Assembly (NCBI GenBank): GCA_949288785.1
Contig: CASELQ010000001.1
Span: 62,001-126,000, forward strand
Direction of reading: 5' to 3'
Length of the DNA: 64,000 nucleotides
Source: an uncultured Eubacteriales bacterium
Lineage (GTDB): Bacteria > Bacillota > Clostridia > Christensenellales > Borkfalkiaceae
Made by a program: the position numbers and the translations under genes. The notes below the pieces were generated by a model. The model was not told the DNA's origin, did not search any database, and saw only the letters and a program-made list of their open reading frames with translations. Below are positions 7,064 through 16,986 of this stretch, in pieces (position 1 is the stretch's first letter; each line of letters opens with the position of its first letter).

Positions 7064-10000
7064 TCAGGCAAGGTTTTCAGTGTCTATATCCGCCACGTCG
7101 GAAAGTTTTACCGACACCATTTTGGAAACGCCTTTTTCCTGCATGGTAACGCCGAAAAGCGCATCCGCCATTTCCATGGTGGGTTTTCTGTGCGTTATTA
7201 CTATGAACTGCGTATCTTTGGAAAACTTTTGCAGATACCGCGCAAACCTGTCAACATTCGCCTCGTCAAGCGCCGCCTCTATCTCGTCCAGCACGCAAAA
7301 GGGCATGGGGCGCAGTTTTAATATGGAAAAGAGTATCGCTATTGCGGTAAGCGCCTTTTCCCCGCCAGATAAGAGCGAAAGTTTTTGAAGCTTTTTCCCC
7401 GGCGGTTCCGCGATTATTTCCACGCCCGCCTCGAGCTTGTCTTCCGCCTCGGAATAGTCCAGCTCCAGCATTGCCCTGCCGCCGCCGAACAACTCTTTGA
7501 AAATGCGCTGGAAGTTTTCGTTTATCTTGTTAAAGCCCTCGTCAAACTGAGTGAGCATTTCGCCCTTTATCTTGTCTATGGCGTCCCTTAAATCCGCCTC
7601 CGCCTTTTCAAGGTCCTCTTTCTGGGCGTTCATCTCCTCGTAACGCTCTTTGAGCGCCTTATAATCGTCTATCGCGGTGGCGTTAATGGCGCCGAGAGAC
7701 GAGCGCTTGCGCCTTATCCTGCTTATCTCGGCCTCTCCGGCGTGCGCGTCGTACCCCTCTTCGCGGTACTTTAACGCCGTTTCGTATGTTTCCTGATAGT
7801 CCTCCGCTATGCTCTGCCCCATATATTCCAGGTCGGAATCTATTTTGGTGAGCGCCAGCTCCTCGGCATGCTTTTTTTCGGAGAGCTCGGTTACCGCTTG
7901 CGAAAGCCGTTCGCGCTCCGCCGCGTTCGCCTCCAGCTTTTCTCTCAGCGCGCCTTTAAGCTTTTCTATTTGGTCTATATTGTCCCTTATTTTGTTTATG
8001 GCGTCCTGCTCCTCTTTGGTGAGCGCCACTTTTTCCTGTTCAAGCCGCAATTCCTCTATTATCTCGCGGGCGTTTGCATTGCTCTTTTTAAGGTCTGCCA
8101 CCGCCTTTTCGGACTCTGATAAGGCGGTTTGATACCGCGCGTTATCCGCCGTGAGCGCCGATATGCCCGCTTTTAACTCGGTTATCTTTATTTGCAGGGC
8201 GGTGCTTTCTTCGTTCACCGCGTCCCGCTCTTTTTTGAGCGCGTCGAACTCGGCTTCCTGCTTGTCCGCCCTGCCGAGCGCCTGCGCTTTGTCCTGTTCG
8301 AGTTTCTTGCCGCCGCTTGCCATAGTCTCAAAGTCTGCCGTTATTCTTTCCAGCCGCGCTTTTACCGCCTCTTCCGTTTCGGAAGCCGTTTCTATCTCCC
8401 TGCCCGTCTCCGAAAGGCTCTTTTCTATGGCGGACTGCTTTTCCCGCTCCACCAGGAGCTGCTGGCGCTTGCCGTTATATACGTCGTTACAGAAGGCAAG
8501 CTCTTCTAACGCTTTGTCCCGCTTTTTTTCGAACTCCGCCTTTTCGGTCTTGACCCTGTTCATCTCCTGCCGCCGGCTTTCAAGCTCGCGAGCGTTGTCC
8601 TCTATCCTCCTGTCGGATGACAAAAGCCCGGGCATATCCGTCCTTCTGGAACCGCCCGTCATTGCGCCCTGGGTGGAGAACACGTCCCCCTCGAGCGTTA
8701 CCATTTTAAATGCAAACCTGTACTTGTTGGCTATTTTAGTGGCGTTTTCCAGCGTGTCCACAATAAGCGTGTTGCCGAGGAGATTGCTTATTACGTTATA
8801 ATACTGCTTATCGAAAGTTACAAGTTCGTCCGCCACGCCGAGCGCGCCGCGCTCCGACAGCGCACGGGTTACTTCGGCGTTCCTTACGCGCGGCTTTACC
8901 GAAGATATGGGTAAAAAGGTTACCCTGCCGAATTTGTTGGCTTTAAGATATTCTATGAGGTAACGCGCGTCCTCCGTGTCGGAAGTTACCACGTTCTGCG
9001 CCGCCGCGGCAAGCGCGGTTTCAAGCGCCACGTCGTACTTTTTGTCGCTCTTTATAAGTTCCGCCACCACGCCCTTTATCCGCCGCGCAATTTCGGGCTG
9101 CTTTTTTGCATGGCTCATGAGCAGTTTCACGGAGGGGGCGTACCCCTCGTAACTGTCCTTCATGCCGCGGTAAAAATTGTCCTTGGTAACAAGCGACGTG
9201 ATGACCGAATTGAGCGAATATATCCTGTTGTCTGCCGAGGCTACGCTTTCGTTGCAGTTTTTCACCTCGTCCTCGATACCCGCTATCCTGTTCTTAAAGT
9301 CGAAAACAGAACGGTCAAGCTCGTCTATCCTGCCGTCTACCTCTTCTTTTTGCGCAAAAAGCCCGTCCCTCTTTGAGGTGAGTTCATTAAGCCGGGCGTC
9401 AAGCTCGTTAAGCTTTGCGAGCAGGTTCTCCTTTTCTGCCGAAACCGCGCCCTTATTTAAATTAAAGTCCGAAAGACTTTCTATGGACTCTATTATCTTT
9501 TTGCGGCTGGCCTGCGCCGCCTCTTCCCCCACGGCTATTTTTTCGCCCAGCGCCATGAGGCGCTTGGAGAGGGTTTCCGCTTTCTTTGAAAGAGTATCAA
9601 GCAAAGCGGTGTCCTGCACCTTTTTCTCTTCGTTCGAGGCAAGATTTAAACGGCACCCCTCCGCAATTTCCGCGTTCTGGGCTATCTCCTTTTCCGCGCG
9701 CTCTATCTGCCCCGTAAGATACGATATTTTCTGCTCGAAAAGCTGTTTCGCGCCCGAGGATTTTTCCATGCCCACGCGCTTTTCCACAAGCTCTTCGTTA
9801 TAGGCTTTGAGCCGCGCGTCCGCCTCCTCTATGTCTGAAAATATCTTGTCATACTCCCTTCCCGCCGCAGCTATCTCGCTCGTGCGGAGGGCGGTCTGCT
9901 CGGTTATGCCGCGGATCCTCGCGTTTATCTTTTCTTTGGCGGAAGCCACGCCCTCCACCTTTGCTATATAGGTGTTTATTTCGTGATGCTTTAACTCCGC

Positions 10001-10657
10001 CGAGAGTTCGTTGAATTCCCGCGCCTTTTCCGCCTGACGCTCTAATGGGCCCATCTGATTTTCTATTTCGGACAGAATGTCTATATACCTTACAAGGTTT
10101 TCCCGCGTGCGCTCAAGTTTTCTTTCAGATTCGTTCTTTCTGGTCTTGAACTTGGCAATGCCGGTCGCCTCCTCGAATATGGCGCGGCGGTCTTCGGGCT
10201 TGGCGGACATGATCTCTTCTACCTTGCCCTGACCTATTATGGTATATCCCTCTTTTCCTATGCCGCATTCGTGCAGCAGGTCCACTATGTCTTTAAGCCT
10301 TGCCGGCTGCTTGTTTATATAATACTCGCTTTCGCCGCTGCGGAAGAGCTTTCGGGTTATTATTACCTCGTTATAGTCAAGGCTGAAAAGCTTGTTGGAA
10401 TTGTCGAAATATAATGACACTTCGCAATAAGAAAGAGATTTACGGTTCTGCGTGCCCGAAAATATGACGTCCTGCATGCTGCTGCCGCGCAAGGTCTTGG
10501 CGGACTGCTCGCCGAGCACCCACCTTATTGCGTCCGCCACGTTGCTTTTTCCGCAGCCGTTGGGGCCGACTATACCCGTTATTCCGTTACCGAACTTTAT
10601 CTCCGCCTTATCCGCAAAAGATTTAAAGCCGAAGAGTTCCACCTTCTCAAAGTTCAA
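7064..10657 (-). CDS. smc: Chromosome partition protein SMC
   Basis: SMC is the condensin ATPase that organises and segregates the chromosome with ScpA and ScpB. The 1197-residue product has the Walker A motif GPNGCGKS at 31-38, two long coiled-coil arms, a central hinge (around 500-650, with the GAMTGGS-type glycine segment) and the C-terminal LSGGEKALTA signature with the Walker B FCVLDEIEAALD. The start is a TTG at 10657 that overlaps the rnc stop (TTGA). The N-terminus begins as usual (VELFGFKSFADK). The gene lies between rnc and ftsY, as in B. subtilis. Confidence 0.98.
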   Translation of the reverse strand: MNFEKVELFGFKSFADKAEIKFGNGITGIVGPNGCGKSNVADAIRWVLGEQSAKTLRGSSMQDVIFSGTQNRKSLSYCEVSLYFDNSNKLFSLDYNEVIITRKLFRSGESEYYINKQPARLKDIVDLLHECGIGKEGYTIIGQGKVEEIMSAKPEDRRAIFEEATGIAKFKTRKNESERKLERTRENLVRYIDILSEIENQMGPLERQAEKAREFNELSAELKHHEINTYIAKVEGVASAKEKINARIRGITEQTALRTSEIAAAGREYDKIFSDIEEADARLKAYNEELVEKRVGMEKSSGAKQLFEQKISYLTGQIERAEKEIAQNAEIAEGCRLNLASNEEKKVQDTALLDTLSKKAETLSKRLMALGEKIAVGEEAAQASRKKIIESIESLSDFNLNKGAVSAEKENLLAKLNELDARLNELTSKRDGLFAQKEEVDGRIDELDRSVFDFKNRIAGIEDEVKNCNESVASADNRIYSLNSVITSLVTKDNFYRGMKDSYEGYAPSVKLLMSHAKKQPEIARRIKGVVAELIKSDKKYDVALETALAAAAQNVVTSDTEDARYLIEYLKANKFGRVTFLPISSVKPRVRNAEVTRALSERGALGVADELVTFDKQYYNVISNLLGNTLIVDTLENATKIANKYRFAFKMVTLEGDVFSTQGAMTGGSRRTDMPGLLSSDRRIEDNARELESRRQEMNRVKTEKAEFEKKRDKALEELAFCNDVYNGKRQQLLVEREKQSAIEKSLSETGREIETASETEEAVKARLERITADFETMASGGKKLEQDKAQALGRADKQEAEFDALKKERDAVNEESTALQIKITELKAGISALTADNARYQTALSESEKAVADLKKSNANAREIIEELRLEQEKVALTKEEQDAINKIRDNIDQIEKLKGALREKLEANAAERERLSQAVTELSEKKHAEELALTKIDSDLEYMGQSIAEDYQETYETALKYREEGYDAHAGEAEISRIRRKRSSLGAINATAIDDYKALKERYEEMNAQKEDLEKAEADLRDAIDKIKGEMLTQFDEGFNKINENFQRIFKELFGGGRAMLELDYSEAEDKLEAGVEIIAEPPGKKLQKLSLLSGGEKALTAIAILFSILKLRPMPFCVLDEIEAALDEANVDRFARYLQKFSKDTQFIVITHRKPTMEMADALFGVTMQEKGVSKMVSVKLSDVADIDTENLA

Positions 10658-11358
10658 CGCCTTTTACCGTCCTTTCTTAATTTTGCCAGCGCCGTTTTGG
10701 CGGCTTCCGCCTCCGCCCCGCGCTTGCTCAGCCCCGTGCCTTCCGCTATTCTCGAACCGTTCAGCAATACCGCCACGCGGAATTCCGGGTGATGATCCGG
10801 GCCTTTCTTATAGAGAGTTTCGTACCCGATGCTGCCGAGCTTATTTTTTTGCACGTATTCCTGCAGTTTAGACTTTATCTCCGCGCCCTGTTTTTTCTGC
10901 TTTTTATCCTTTTCCTTTTGTTCAAAGTTTGCTATTATGGTGTCTTTTACAAACTTTTTTACGGCGGTCATTCCGCCGTCTATATATATTCCCGCCACCA
11001 CCGACTCGTATATGCTGGAAAACAGTTTGTCGTCCTTTTTGGCGGAACGCGCCTGCCCCACGCCCAAAAGCACGTAACTTTCAAGCCCCAGTTTATAAAC
11101 GGCGTTAAGAAGAGGTTGGCGGGATACAAGATCTTTCCTTTTGTCGGTAAGCCTGCCCTCGTCCCCCGCGCAGTTTTTATAGAGATACTCGGTAACCACG
11201 AACTCTATTATCGCGTCCCCGAAAAATTCAAGCAGCTCGTTGCTTTCCTCGCCGTGCTCGAAAGCATAGGAAGAATGGGTAAAACATTTGCGGAGCAACA
11301 TTTTATCCTTGAACGAATAACCTAATTTTTCCTCTATTCCGTCTATATCGAATATCAT
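10654..11358 (-). CDS. rnc: Ribonuclease III
   Basis: RNase III cleaves double-stranded RNA in rRNA processing and mRNA turnover. The 234-residue protein has the catalytic signature NELLEFFGDAIIEF at about 40-53, with the acidic metal-binding residues, and a C-terminal double-stranded-RNA-binding domain (about 160-230) ending in SKRGAEAEAAKTALAKL. It overlaps plsX by 4 bp upstream and smc downstream. The acpP gene usually found between plsX and rnc is absent. Confidence 0.97.
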   Translation of the reverse strand: MIFDIDGIEEKLGYSFKDKMLLRKCFTHSSYAFEHGEESNELLEFFGDAIIEFVVTEYLYKNCAGDEGRLTDKRKDLVSRQPLLNAVYKLGLESYVLLGVGQARSAKKDDKLFSSIYESVVAGIYIDGGMTAVKKFVKDTIIANFEQKEKDKKQKKQGAEIKSKLQEYVQKNKLGSIGYETLYKKGPDHHPEFRVAVLLNGSRIAEGTGLSKRGAEAEAAKTALAKLRKDGKRR

Positions 11359-12371
11359 TTTGCTTCCCGTGCGTTTTCCGAAAGTTTTGCTTTCACGCGG
11401 CCGATGAGATCTTCTTTCGCGTAGGACACCGCCTGCAACACGGCGCTTTTTATTGCCGTGCGCTTTGAAGAACCGTGCGCCTTTATGACAATTTTGTTCA
11501 CGCCCAAAAACAGCGCCCCGCCCCTGTTGTTATAGTCAAGTTTGGTTTTTAAATTTTTAAAAGCAGGTTTAAGCAGCAGCCCGCCCATCTTGCCGCGGAA
11601 AGAAGAATATATTTCACCTTTAAGTGCGGAAAACAGCAGCCCAACGGTGCCCTCTATGCCTTTTAGCGCCACGTTGCCCGAAAACCCGTCCGTAACCACA
11701 ACGTCGTATTTCCCGGAAAGGATATCTCTCGCCTCGCAATTGCCGGCAAAGTTTATGCCCGCAGCCTCTTTCAGCATTGGGAATACCTCGTGCGTTAAGG
11801 CGTTGCCCTTTTCGTCCTCCGTGCCGTTCGAAAGCAGCGCCACCACAGGGTTTTTTACTCCCATCGCTTCGGCAAACGCCGACCCCATCACCGCAAACTG
11901 ATAAAGGTTTATGCTCTTGCAGTCCGCATTGGCGCCGGAATCCAATAAAAGCACGTTCTTTTCCGTTGCCGTGGGAAGCACCGGGCAAAGCGCAGGTCTG
12001 TTCACTCCGCTTATCCTGCCCAGTTTTAACGTTGCGCCCACCAATACCGCGCCCGTGGAACCGGCAGATACGAAGGCGGCGGTATCCTCGTCTTCTTTAA
12101 GCGCTTTAAGCCCAAGCGCTATCGAACTGCCGGGCTTTTTGCGGAATGCCGAAGTAGGCTCCTCTTCGCAGGTTATGACCTCTTCCGCGGGCAGTATTTC
12201 CACCCGCGAACTGTCATACTCGTAATTTTTAAGATGTTCTTTTATAACGTCCTCTTTGCCCGCAAATACCGCGGTAAAGCCCTTTTCTTCATTGATTGCG
12301 GCTATTCCCCCCGCTATAATCTCTTCCGGGGCGTTATCTCCGCCGAACGCGTCTATTATTATTTTCATCAC
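11355..12371 (-). CDS. plsX: Phosphate acyltransferase PlsX
   Basis: PlsX makes acyl-phosphate from acyl-ACP for phosphatidic acid synthesis by PlsY. The 338-residue product begins with the characteristic IIIDAFGGDNAPEEI segment and contains the FVSAGSTGAVLVGA and GFSGNVALKGIEG regions expected for the family. It follows asnS by 23 bp and overlaps rnc by 4 bp, so lipid synthesis is co-expressed with RNA processing and chromosome genes. Confidence 0.95.
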   Translation of the reverse strand: MMKIIIDAFGGDNAPEEIIAGGIAAINEEKGFTAVFAGKEDVIKEHLKNYEYDSSRVEILPAEEVITCEEEPTSAFRKKPGSSIALGLKALKEDEDTAAFVSAGSTGAVLVGATLKLGRISGVNRPALCPVLPTATEKNVLLLDSGANADCKSINLYQFAVMGSAFAEAMGVKNPVVALLSNGTEDEKGNALTHEVFPMLKEAAGINFAGNCEARDILSGKYDVVVTDGFSGNVALKGIEGTVGLLFSALKGEIYSSFRGKMGGLLLKPAFKNLKTKLDYNNRGGALFLGVNKIVIKAHGSSKRTAIKSAVLQAVSYAKEDLIGRVKAKLSENAREAK

Positions 12372-12394
12372 CGATCTCCGTGTAAATTTATGGT

Positions 12395-13789
12395 TCAGCC
12401 TTCAAGGCTGCCGAAAGTTCTGGGGAAGGGCAGCACGTCCCTTATATTGCCTATGCCCGTAAGGTACATTACCATGCGCTCGAACCCCAGCCCGAACCCC
12501 GAATGGGTTACCCCGCCGTACTTTCTCAGTTCCAGATAGTTCTTATAATCTTCCGCTTTAAGCCCGCATTCCGCCATTCTCTTTTCCAGCACGTCCGTTC
12601 GCTCTTCCCTCTGCGAACCGCCTATGAGTTCGCCGATAAATGGCACGAGAAGATCCGCGGCGGCAACCGTCTTCCCGTCGTCGTTCAGGCGCATGTAGAA
12701 CGCCTTTATGTCTTTGGGGTAATCGGTGAGGAAAACGGGTTTTTTGAAAACCTCTTCGGTAATGTACCGCTCGTGCTCGCTCTGCAAATCCACTCCCCAA
12801 TAGACGGGCGCGGAAAACCTGTCTTTGACCTTTTCCAGAATCTCTATCGCCTCCGTATAGGTAAGGCGGGCAAAATCGCTTTCCGCCACGTTTTTAAGCC
12901 GCTCTGAAAGCCCGGTATCCACAAACTTATTTAAAAATTCTATTTCCTCGGAACACGTTTCGGTTACGTAGTTTATGATATATTTGACCATTGCCTCCGC
13001 ACAATCCATATCGTCCGCAAGGTCGGCAAAAGCCATTTCCGGCTCTATCATCCAGAATTCCGCGGCGTGGCGCACCGTGTTGGAGTGCTCCGCGCGGAAG
13101 GTAGGCCCGAACGTATACACGTTGGAATACGCCATTGCAAAGTTCTCCACGTCTAACTGTCCGGAAACGGTAAGACTTGCCTTTTTCCCGAAAAAGTCCT
13201 TTTTATAGTCCGCAGCGCCCGTCTCCGTCTTGGGCACGTTATCGAGATCCAAAGTGGTTGCCTGGAACATTGCGCCCGCGCCCTCGCAGTCGCTCCCCGT
13301 GATTATGGGCGTATGCACGTACACAAACCCGCGCTCGTTGAAAAATTTATGGATGGCAAAAGCCGCTTCGCTCCTTATCTTAAATACGGCGTTGAACATA
13401 TTTGTGCGCGGGCGCAGATGCGGTATCGTGCGCAAAAACTCGGGAGAATGCCGCTTTTTCTGCAAAGGATAGTCGGGCGTGGAAGTCCCCAAAACCCTTA
13501 TCTCCTCCGCGCTTATTTCAAACGGCTGCCTGTTCTGCGGCGTAAGTACCAGCGTACCCGTTACCATAAGGCACGCGCCCACGTTCTGTTTTGCTATCTC
13601 ATCGTAATTCGCTACGTTCTCACGGGCGAAAACCACCTGACAATTTTTAAAATAAGACCCGTCGTTCAGTTCTATAAAGCCGAACGACTTGGAGTCCCTT
13701 ATAGTTCTTGCCCAGCCGCATACGGTTACGGTTTTGCCGGCATAATCTGCGCTTGATAAGAAAATTTTTTTAAGTTCCAGCCTTTTCAT
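12395..13789 (-). CDS. asnS: Asparaginyl-tRNA synthetase
   Basis: This class IIb synthetase charges tRNA-Asn. The 464-residue protein has an N-terminal OB-fold anticodon-binding domain ([21 protein letters not shown]), then the class II core with [21 protein letters not shown] (motif 2 region) and, near the end, [15 protein letters not shown] (motif 3). The [11 protein letters not shown] wording separates it from AspRS. It is the first gene of the asnS-plsX-rnc-smc-ftsY operon, with AAGGTG 9 bases before the ATG. I see no T-box leader. Confidence 0.96.
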   Translation of the reverse strand: MKRLELKKIFLSSADYAGKTVTVCGWARTIRDSKSFGFIELNDGSYFKNCQVVFARENVANYDEIAKQNVGACLMVTGTLVLTPQNRQPFEISAEEIRVLGTSTPDYPLQKKRHSPEFLRTIPHLRPRTNMFNAVFKIRSEAAFAIHKFFNERGFVYVHTPIITGSDCEGAGAMFQATTLDLDNVPKTETGAADYKKDFFGKKASLTVSGQLDVENFAMAYSNVYTFGPTFRAEHSNTVRHAAEFWMIEPEMAFADLADDMDCAEAMVKYIINYVTETCSEEIEFLNKFVDTGLSERLKNVAESDFARLTYTEAIEILEKVKDRFSAPVYWGVDLQSEHERYITEEVFKKPVFLTDYPKDIKAFYMRLNDDGKTVAAADLLVPFIGELIGGSQREERTDVLEKRMAECGLKAEDYKNYLELRKYGGVTHSGFGLGFERMVMYLTGIGNIRDVLPFPRTFGSLEG

Positions 13790-13908
13790 AATAGATGCAC
13801 CTTTTATGTTGAAAATAAAAATTTTTAACTGACGAATACCCCGATTATCCCCTGCGGTTTCAAACGGTGCCGTAAGGACGGGAAGACTGCTTTTTGCCTT
13901 TTTCCGCC

Positions 13909-13931
13909 AAAACCGCGCCTGCCGCGGTTTT
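13909..13931 (-). promoter_or_regulatory. Leader hairpin upstream of asnS
   Basis: A 9-bp perfect stem (13909-13917 with 13923-13931) with a 5-base loop lies within a few bases of the predicted asnS transcript start. It is followed on the minus strand by GGCGG rather than a T-run, so I read it as a 5' stem-loop, not a terminator. Confidence 0.55.
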
Positions 13932-13940
13932 TATGATTGT

Positions 13941-13969
13941 ATTATATCATTTAACGGGTTTTTTTTCAA
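13941..13969 (-). promoter_or_regulatory. SigA-type promoter of the asnS operon
   Basis: On the minus strand TTGAAA (13969-13964) and TATAAT (13946-13941) are 17 bases apart. The predicted leader is about 145 nt. Confidence 0.85.
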
Positions 13970-13981
13970 TAAATTAACGAC

Positions 13982-14008
13982 AAAAAAACCGCGTAAAGCG
14001 GTTTTTTT
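13982..14008 (-). terminator. Terminator after the rhamnosidase gene
   Basis: An 11-bp stem (A-run plus CCGC against GCGG plus T-run) with a GTAAA loop has T-runs on both strands. It lies 64 bp after the rhamnosidase stop and just upstream of the asnS promoter, insulating the two operons. Confidence 0.85.
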
Positions 14009-14072
14009 ATGCAAGAATAAGGGATTTTTGCCTTTCCGGCTCACGTATGCCGACGGGCGGCGCCGCAAGCGG

Positions 14073-15698
14073 TTACTTTTCGAGAGTTATGCCGTAAGGC
14101 AGATCGTATTCGGCGCTGACTTTATCGCCTTTCTTTTTAAGCCGTATTTCTATTTTTCCGAATTTGGTGGGCACGGCGCCTTCGGCATATTCCAGCCCCA
14201 TGAGATCCGGGCATATCTTTACCCTTTCTCCGCCCGGCGCGGTGAATTTTACGCCCAGCACCCTTTCCGATAGGAACGGCACGGGGCCGCACGCCCAGCC
14301 GTGGCACAGACTGAGCCTGTACCCGTTATAGCAATATTTGCCGAAAGTGCAGTGTATATCCTTTAACCCTTGCGGGGTCGGTTCGTCTATCCTGCCGCTG
14401 CCTTTAAGCCAGCTTAAGTCAAAACTCTCCCAGAACGTGGTCGCCCCGCGGGAAAGCATACCGCCGTAAAACTCCTTCATCTCCCTTACCGCGCGCTCCC
14501 CCTGTCCTATATCGGCAAGCGCGTTCATGATATAGGAACTCATAAAGCAGGAATAACCTTCGGCGCCGCCCGCGGTGAGTATGTCCTTCGCTCCGCCGTG
14601 CACGCCGTACCCCAAAGCATACAGCGCGGCGACCGCCTTTGATCTGCCTGCGAAAGAGTTGTTGGCGGAAAGGCGCGCCGCGATTTTTTTGGCGGGGGCG
14701 GGGTCTTTTTTAAGCCTTACGAGCATTGCGGCACACTTTTCAAGCGTCCACAGTAAAAGCCCGCGCGCGCCGCATTCCCTGCCTTCTTCCCCGCACGTTT
14801 CCCAATTTAGAAAGTATTTGTCGAACAGTTCTTCGGCGTTGACGAAATCAACTTCTCCGCCCGCCGAAACGCTTTTATCCAGCATATCGAGCACGGCATA
14901 AACGTAAGGAAGTCGTTCTGCGGCAAAATCGGAATTGCCCGTATACCACTCGTAATCGCAGAGCACGGCAAGCCACCACACGCTGTATGTGGGTATGCCC
15001 GTTATCCACTGCGGCGCGGGGTTATGTTCCGCCGATTCTTTCAGTGCAGATTCCACCAGAGGATGCGCCCCGTAAAGGCTTAATATCCCTTTTACCTCCG
15101 GGTGCATATCCCCCGTCCACACCAGGCGGTCTCTCTTTATCCCGTCCCACAAACGGTTTTGCATGTTCAGATAGAGCGTGTATGCCGCGGTATCGTAAAT
15201 TTTGTTTACAAGCGGGTCGCTGCACGTAAACCTGCCCTTATATTCCTCTCCCCTGTGAACGTATGCCGCAACTATGTTGGTAAATTTATAGTCGTCCTTT
15301 CCCAGGTTATCTATCCTCACGAAACGGAACCCCGTCTGCCCCCAGGTAAGGTCCGAAAGCCGGGGCGCCGTTACCCTGAAATCGCGCGGGCTGTGATCGT
15401 TGGTGGCACCGTTTTCGCCTATGTCCGAACACGCTTCGCCTACGGACTCCCCGAAACGGAGGCGGATATCTGCCCCGTCGTGCCCATCTTCGGTTATTAT
15501 TCTCACGCCGCCGTGAAGTTCCCTGCCGAAATCCAACAGCAAATACCCGCCGCCCGAAAGGGTGCAGCAATCTTTGTCGTTTAAATATATCTGCCCCTCA
15601 AACCTGCCTAAAAGGCGCGCCGAATCGGTCGCTGCCTTTTCCCCCGATATTTTAACGGGCATTATGTATTCCGTAACTCTGTCGTCTCTCATATACAT
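14073..15698 (-). CDS. GH78-like alpha-L-rhamnosidase (six-hairpin glycosidase)
   Basis: The product (541 residues) resembles the catalytic (alpha/alpha)6 barrel of GH78 alpha-L-rhamnosidases, which release terminal rhamnose from plant glycosides or polysaccharides. The clearest sign is the segment around residues 185-201 (D-x-I-K-R-D-R-L-V-W-T-G-D-M-H-P-E), matching the family's D-x-x-x-R-E/D-R-L-x-W-x-G-D block. An N-terminal beta-sandwich part with LLLDFGRELHGGV precedes it. No signal peptide is visible, so the enzyme is probably cytoplasmic and would act on imported small glycosides. It follows the GNAT gene by 2 bp. No transporter or sugar regulator is adjacent, so the substrate is uncertain. 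Confidence 0.75.
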   Translation of the reverse strand: MYMRDDRVTEYIMPVKISGEKAATDSARLLGRFEGQIYLNDKDCCTLSGGGYLLLDFGRELHGGVRIITEDGHDGADIRLRFGESVGEACSDIGENGATNDHSPRDFRVTAPRLSDLTWGQTGFRFVRIDNLGKDDYKFTNIVAAYVHRGEEYKGRFTCSDPLVNKIYDTAAYTLYLNMQNRLWDGIKRDRLVWTGDMHPEVKGILSLYGAHPLVESALKESAEHNPAPQWITGIPTYSVWWLAVLCDYEWYTGNSDFAAERLPYVYAVLDMLDKSVSAGGEVDFVNAEELFDKYFLNWETCGEEGRECGARGLLLWTLEKCAAMLVRLKKDPAPAKKIAARLSANNSFAGRSKAVAALYALGYGVHGGAKDILTAGGAEGYSCFMSSYIMNALADIGQGERAVREMKEFYGGMLSRGATTFWESFDLSWLKGSGRIDEPTPQGLKDIHCTFGKYCYNGYRLSLCHGWACGPVPFLSERVLGVKFTAPGGERVKICPDLMGLEYAEGAVPTKFGKIEIRLKKKGDKVSAEYDLPYGITLEK

Positions 15699-15700
15699 GT

Positions 15701-16867
15701 CTATTCCGCCTCTTTCAAATCTTCATCCCGGTCTATAAGGCTGCCGATCGGCTTTGTGTAAGTCTGGCGCCTTTTTACTATTTCGTTCTCCGCGAATTTC
15801 CACTGCTGCTGTATCTGATAGTTGGTTTCAAGCATGGGGTTGCTCTCTATGGACTCTATCCCGTCCTCTATAACGTTATGCATTATACGGTGCATGACCA
15901 GAGCGTTTATGCCCGTATTTTTATATTCCTGCTTTACGCCGATGAGCGCCATCTCCAGTTCTTTCGGGCGCTTTATGGATATAAGCACGCCTATAAAGCC
16001 GGTGGGGAAAAGTTTTCCCCTGTGCTTTACAAGCGGTTTTATAAGCGACGGCAGCACTATCCCGAATGCCGCCACGTCCCCCTTTTCATCCACGAGCACG
16101 CTTATGTAACGCTTGTTCAGCACGGTGGCAAACTGCTTCAACACGTTCTTTTCGGTGTTCTCGTCCACGGGAATGAATCCGTCCAGATGCGCATACGCTT
16201 CGTTATACGTTTCAAAGAGTTTTTTGCCGTACTTTTTAACCAGTTCGCGGATGGACATGGTTTCCGCCACGTCCTCTACTTTAAAGCGCGCCTTTAACTT
16301 TTCGGCAACTTCGTCTATCCTCTTATAAGGTTCCTTTGGAATGATGAATTTTCTTTCCACCCATTTAGATTCGTCCTCAAACCCGAGTTCTTTCATACGG
16401 CGGCAAAAATACGGGTAAGAATAGTTGGTGACGTACGTCGCCTTCCTGTCGAACCCATAAGTGAGCATACCCTCCCTGTCCGTATCGTTAAAGCCCCAGG
16501 GGCCGTGAATTATCTCCATTCCGTTGTCGCGCCCGTACTTTTCCACCGCGCCCAGAAGCGCACGGAAAACCTCTATGTCGTCTATACACTCGAAACGGGA
16601 AAAACGTATGTATTTTTTGCCGGTAAGTTCGTTATCCGTCTTATGAATTATTCCCGCTATCCGCCCCGCAAGTTCCCCGTCTTTATAGCATAGGAAACCC
16701 TTTGCCTCGCATTCCATAAGGCTGAAATTCTTTTTGGGGTTGAATGTGCTCATCTCGTCCCCCCTCAAAGAAGGCACGTAATAAGGGCAACCCTTATAAA
16801 GCTTCAAAGGGTATTTGGCAAAAAGCTTAATATCTTTTTTTGTTCTGACCTCTCTTATCTCTATCAT
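15701..16867 (-). CDS. GNAT-like protein, YghO-type
   Basis: This 388-residue protein looks like a two-part GNAT-fold family found in many bacteria as 'hypothetical protein' or YghO-like. Visible features are the N-terminal YPLKLYKGCPYYVP segment, the PWGFNDTDREGMLTYGFD region near residue 125 and a C-terminal acetyltransferase-like part with EYKNTGINALVMHRIMHNV. The substrate is unknown. GAGGT precedes the ATG closely. It has its own promoter and is co-transcribed with the rhamnosidase-like gene. Confidence 0.6.
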   Translation of the reverse strand: MIEIREVRTKKDIKLFAKYPLKLYKGCPYYVPSLRGDEMSTFNPKKNFSLMECEAKGFLCYKDGELAGRIAGIIHKTDNELTGKKYIRFSRFECIDDIEVFRALLGAVEKYGRDNGMEIIHGPWGFNDTDREGMLTYGFDRKATYVTNYSYPYFCRRMKELGFEDESKWVERKFIIPKEPYKRIDEVAEKLKARFKVEDVAETMSIRELVKKYGKKLFETYNEAYAHLDGFIPVDENTEKNVLKQFATVLNKRYISVLVDEKGDVAAFGIVLPSLIKPLVKHRGKLFPTGFIGVLISIKRPKELEMALIGVKQEYKNTGINALVMHRIMHNVIEDGIESIESNPMLETNYQIQQQWKFAENEIVKRRQTYTKPIGSLIDRDEDLKEAE

Positions 16868-16899
16868 TTTTACCTCAAAAAACTTCTCTTATTTTTTTA

Positions 16900-16928
16900 A
16901 GTATACTACATTTTGGGAAAAAAATAAA
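16900..16928 (-). promoter_or_regulatory. Promoter of the GNAT-rhamnosidase operon
   Basis: On the minus strand TTTATT (16928-16923) and TATACT (16905-16900) are separated by 17 bases. It lies directly after the terminator of the preceding operon. Confidence 0.55.
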
Positions 16929-16934
16929 GCTATT

Positions 16935-16966
16935 AAAAAAAATTCTCCTTTCGTCGGAGAATTTTT
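16935..16966 (-). terminator. Terminator of the CPA2-ykvI operon
   Basis: An 11-bp perfect stem with a 7-base loop (16938-16966) is followed on the minus strand by eight T residues. It ends the operon running from 22880 to 16987. Confidence 0.9.
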
Positions 16967-16986
16967 AGTGTTTCGGGGTTTGTTCC

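Noticed and set aside
8151-9803. Long plus-strand frames opposite smc
   Set aside because: Serine-rich mirror translations of the coiled-coil coding sequence, with no ribosome sites.
13800-13935. T-box riboswitch upstream of asnS
   Set aside because: I could not find the conserved T-box sequence or an antiterminator/terminator pair in the leader.
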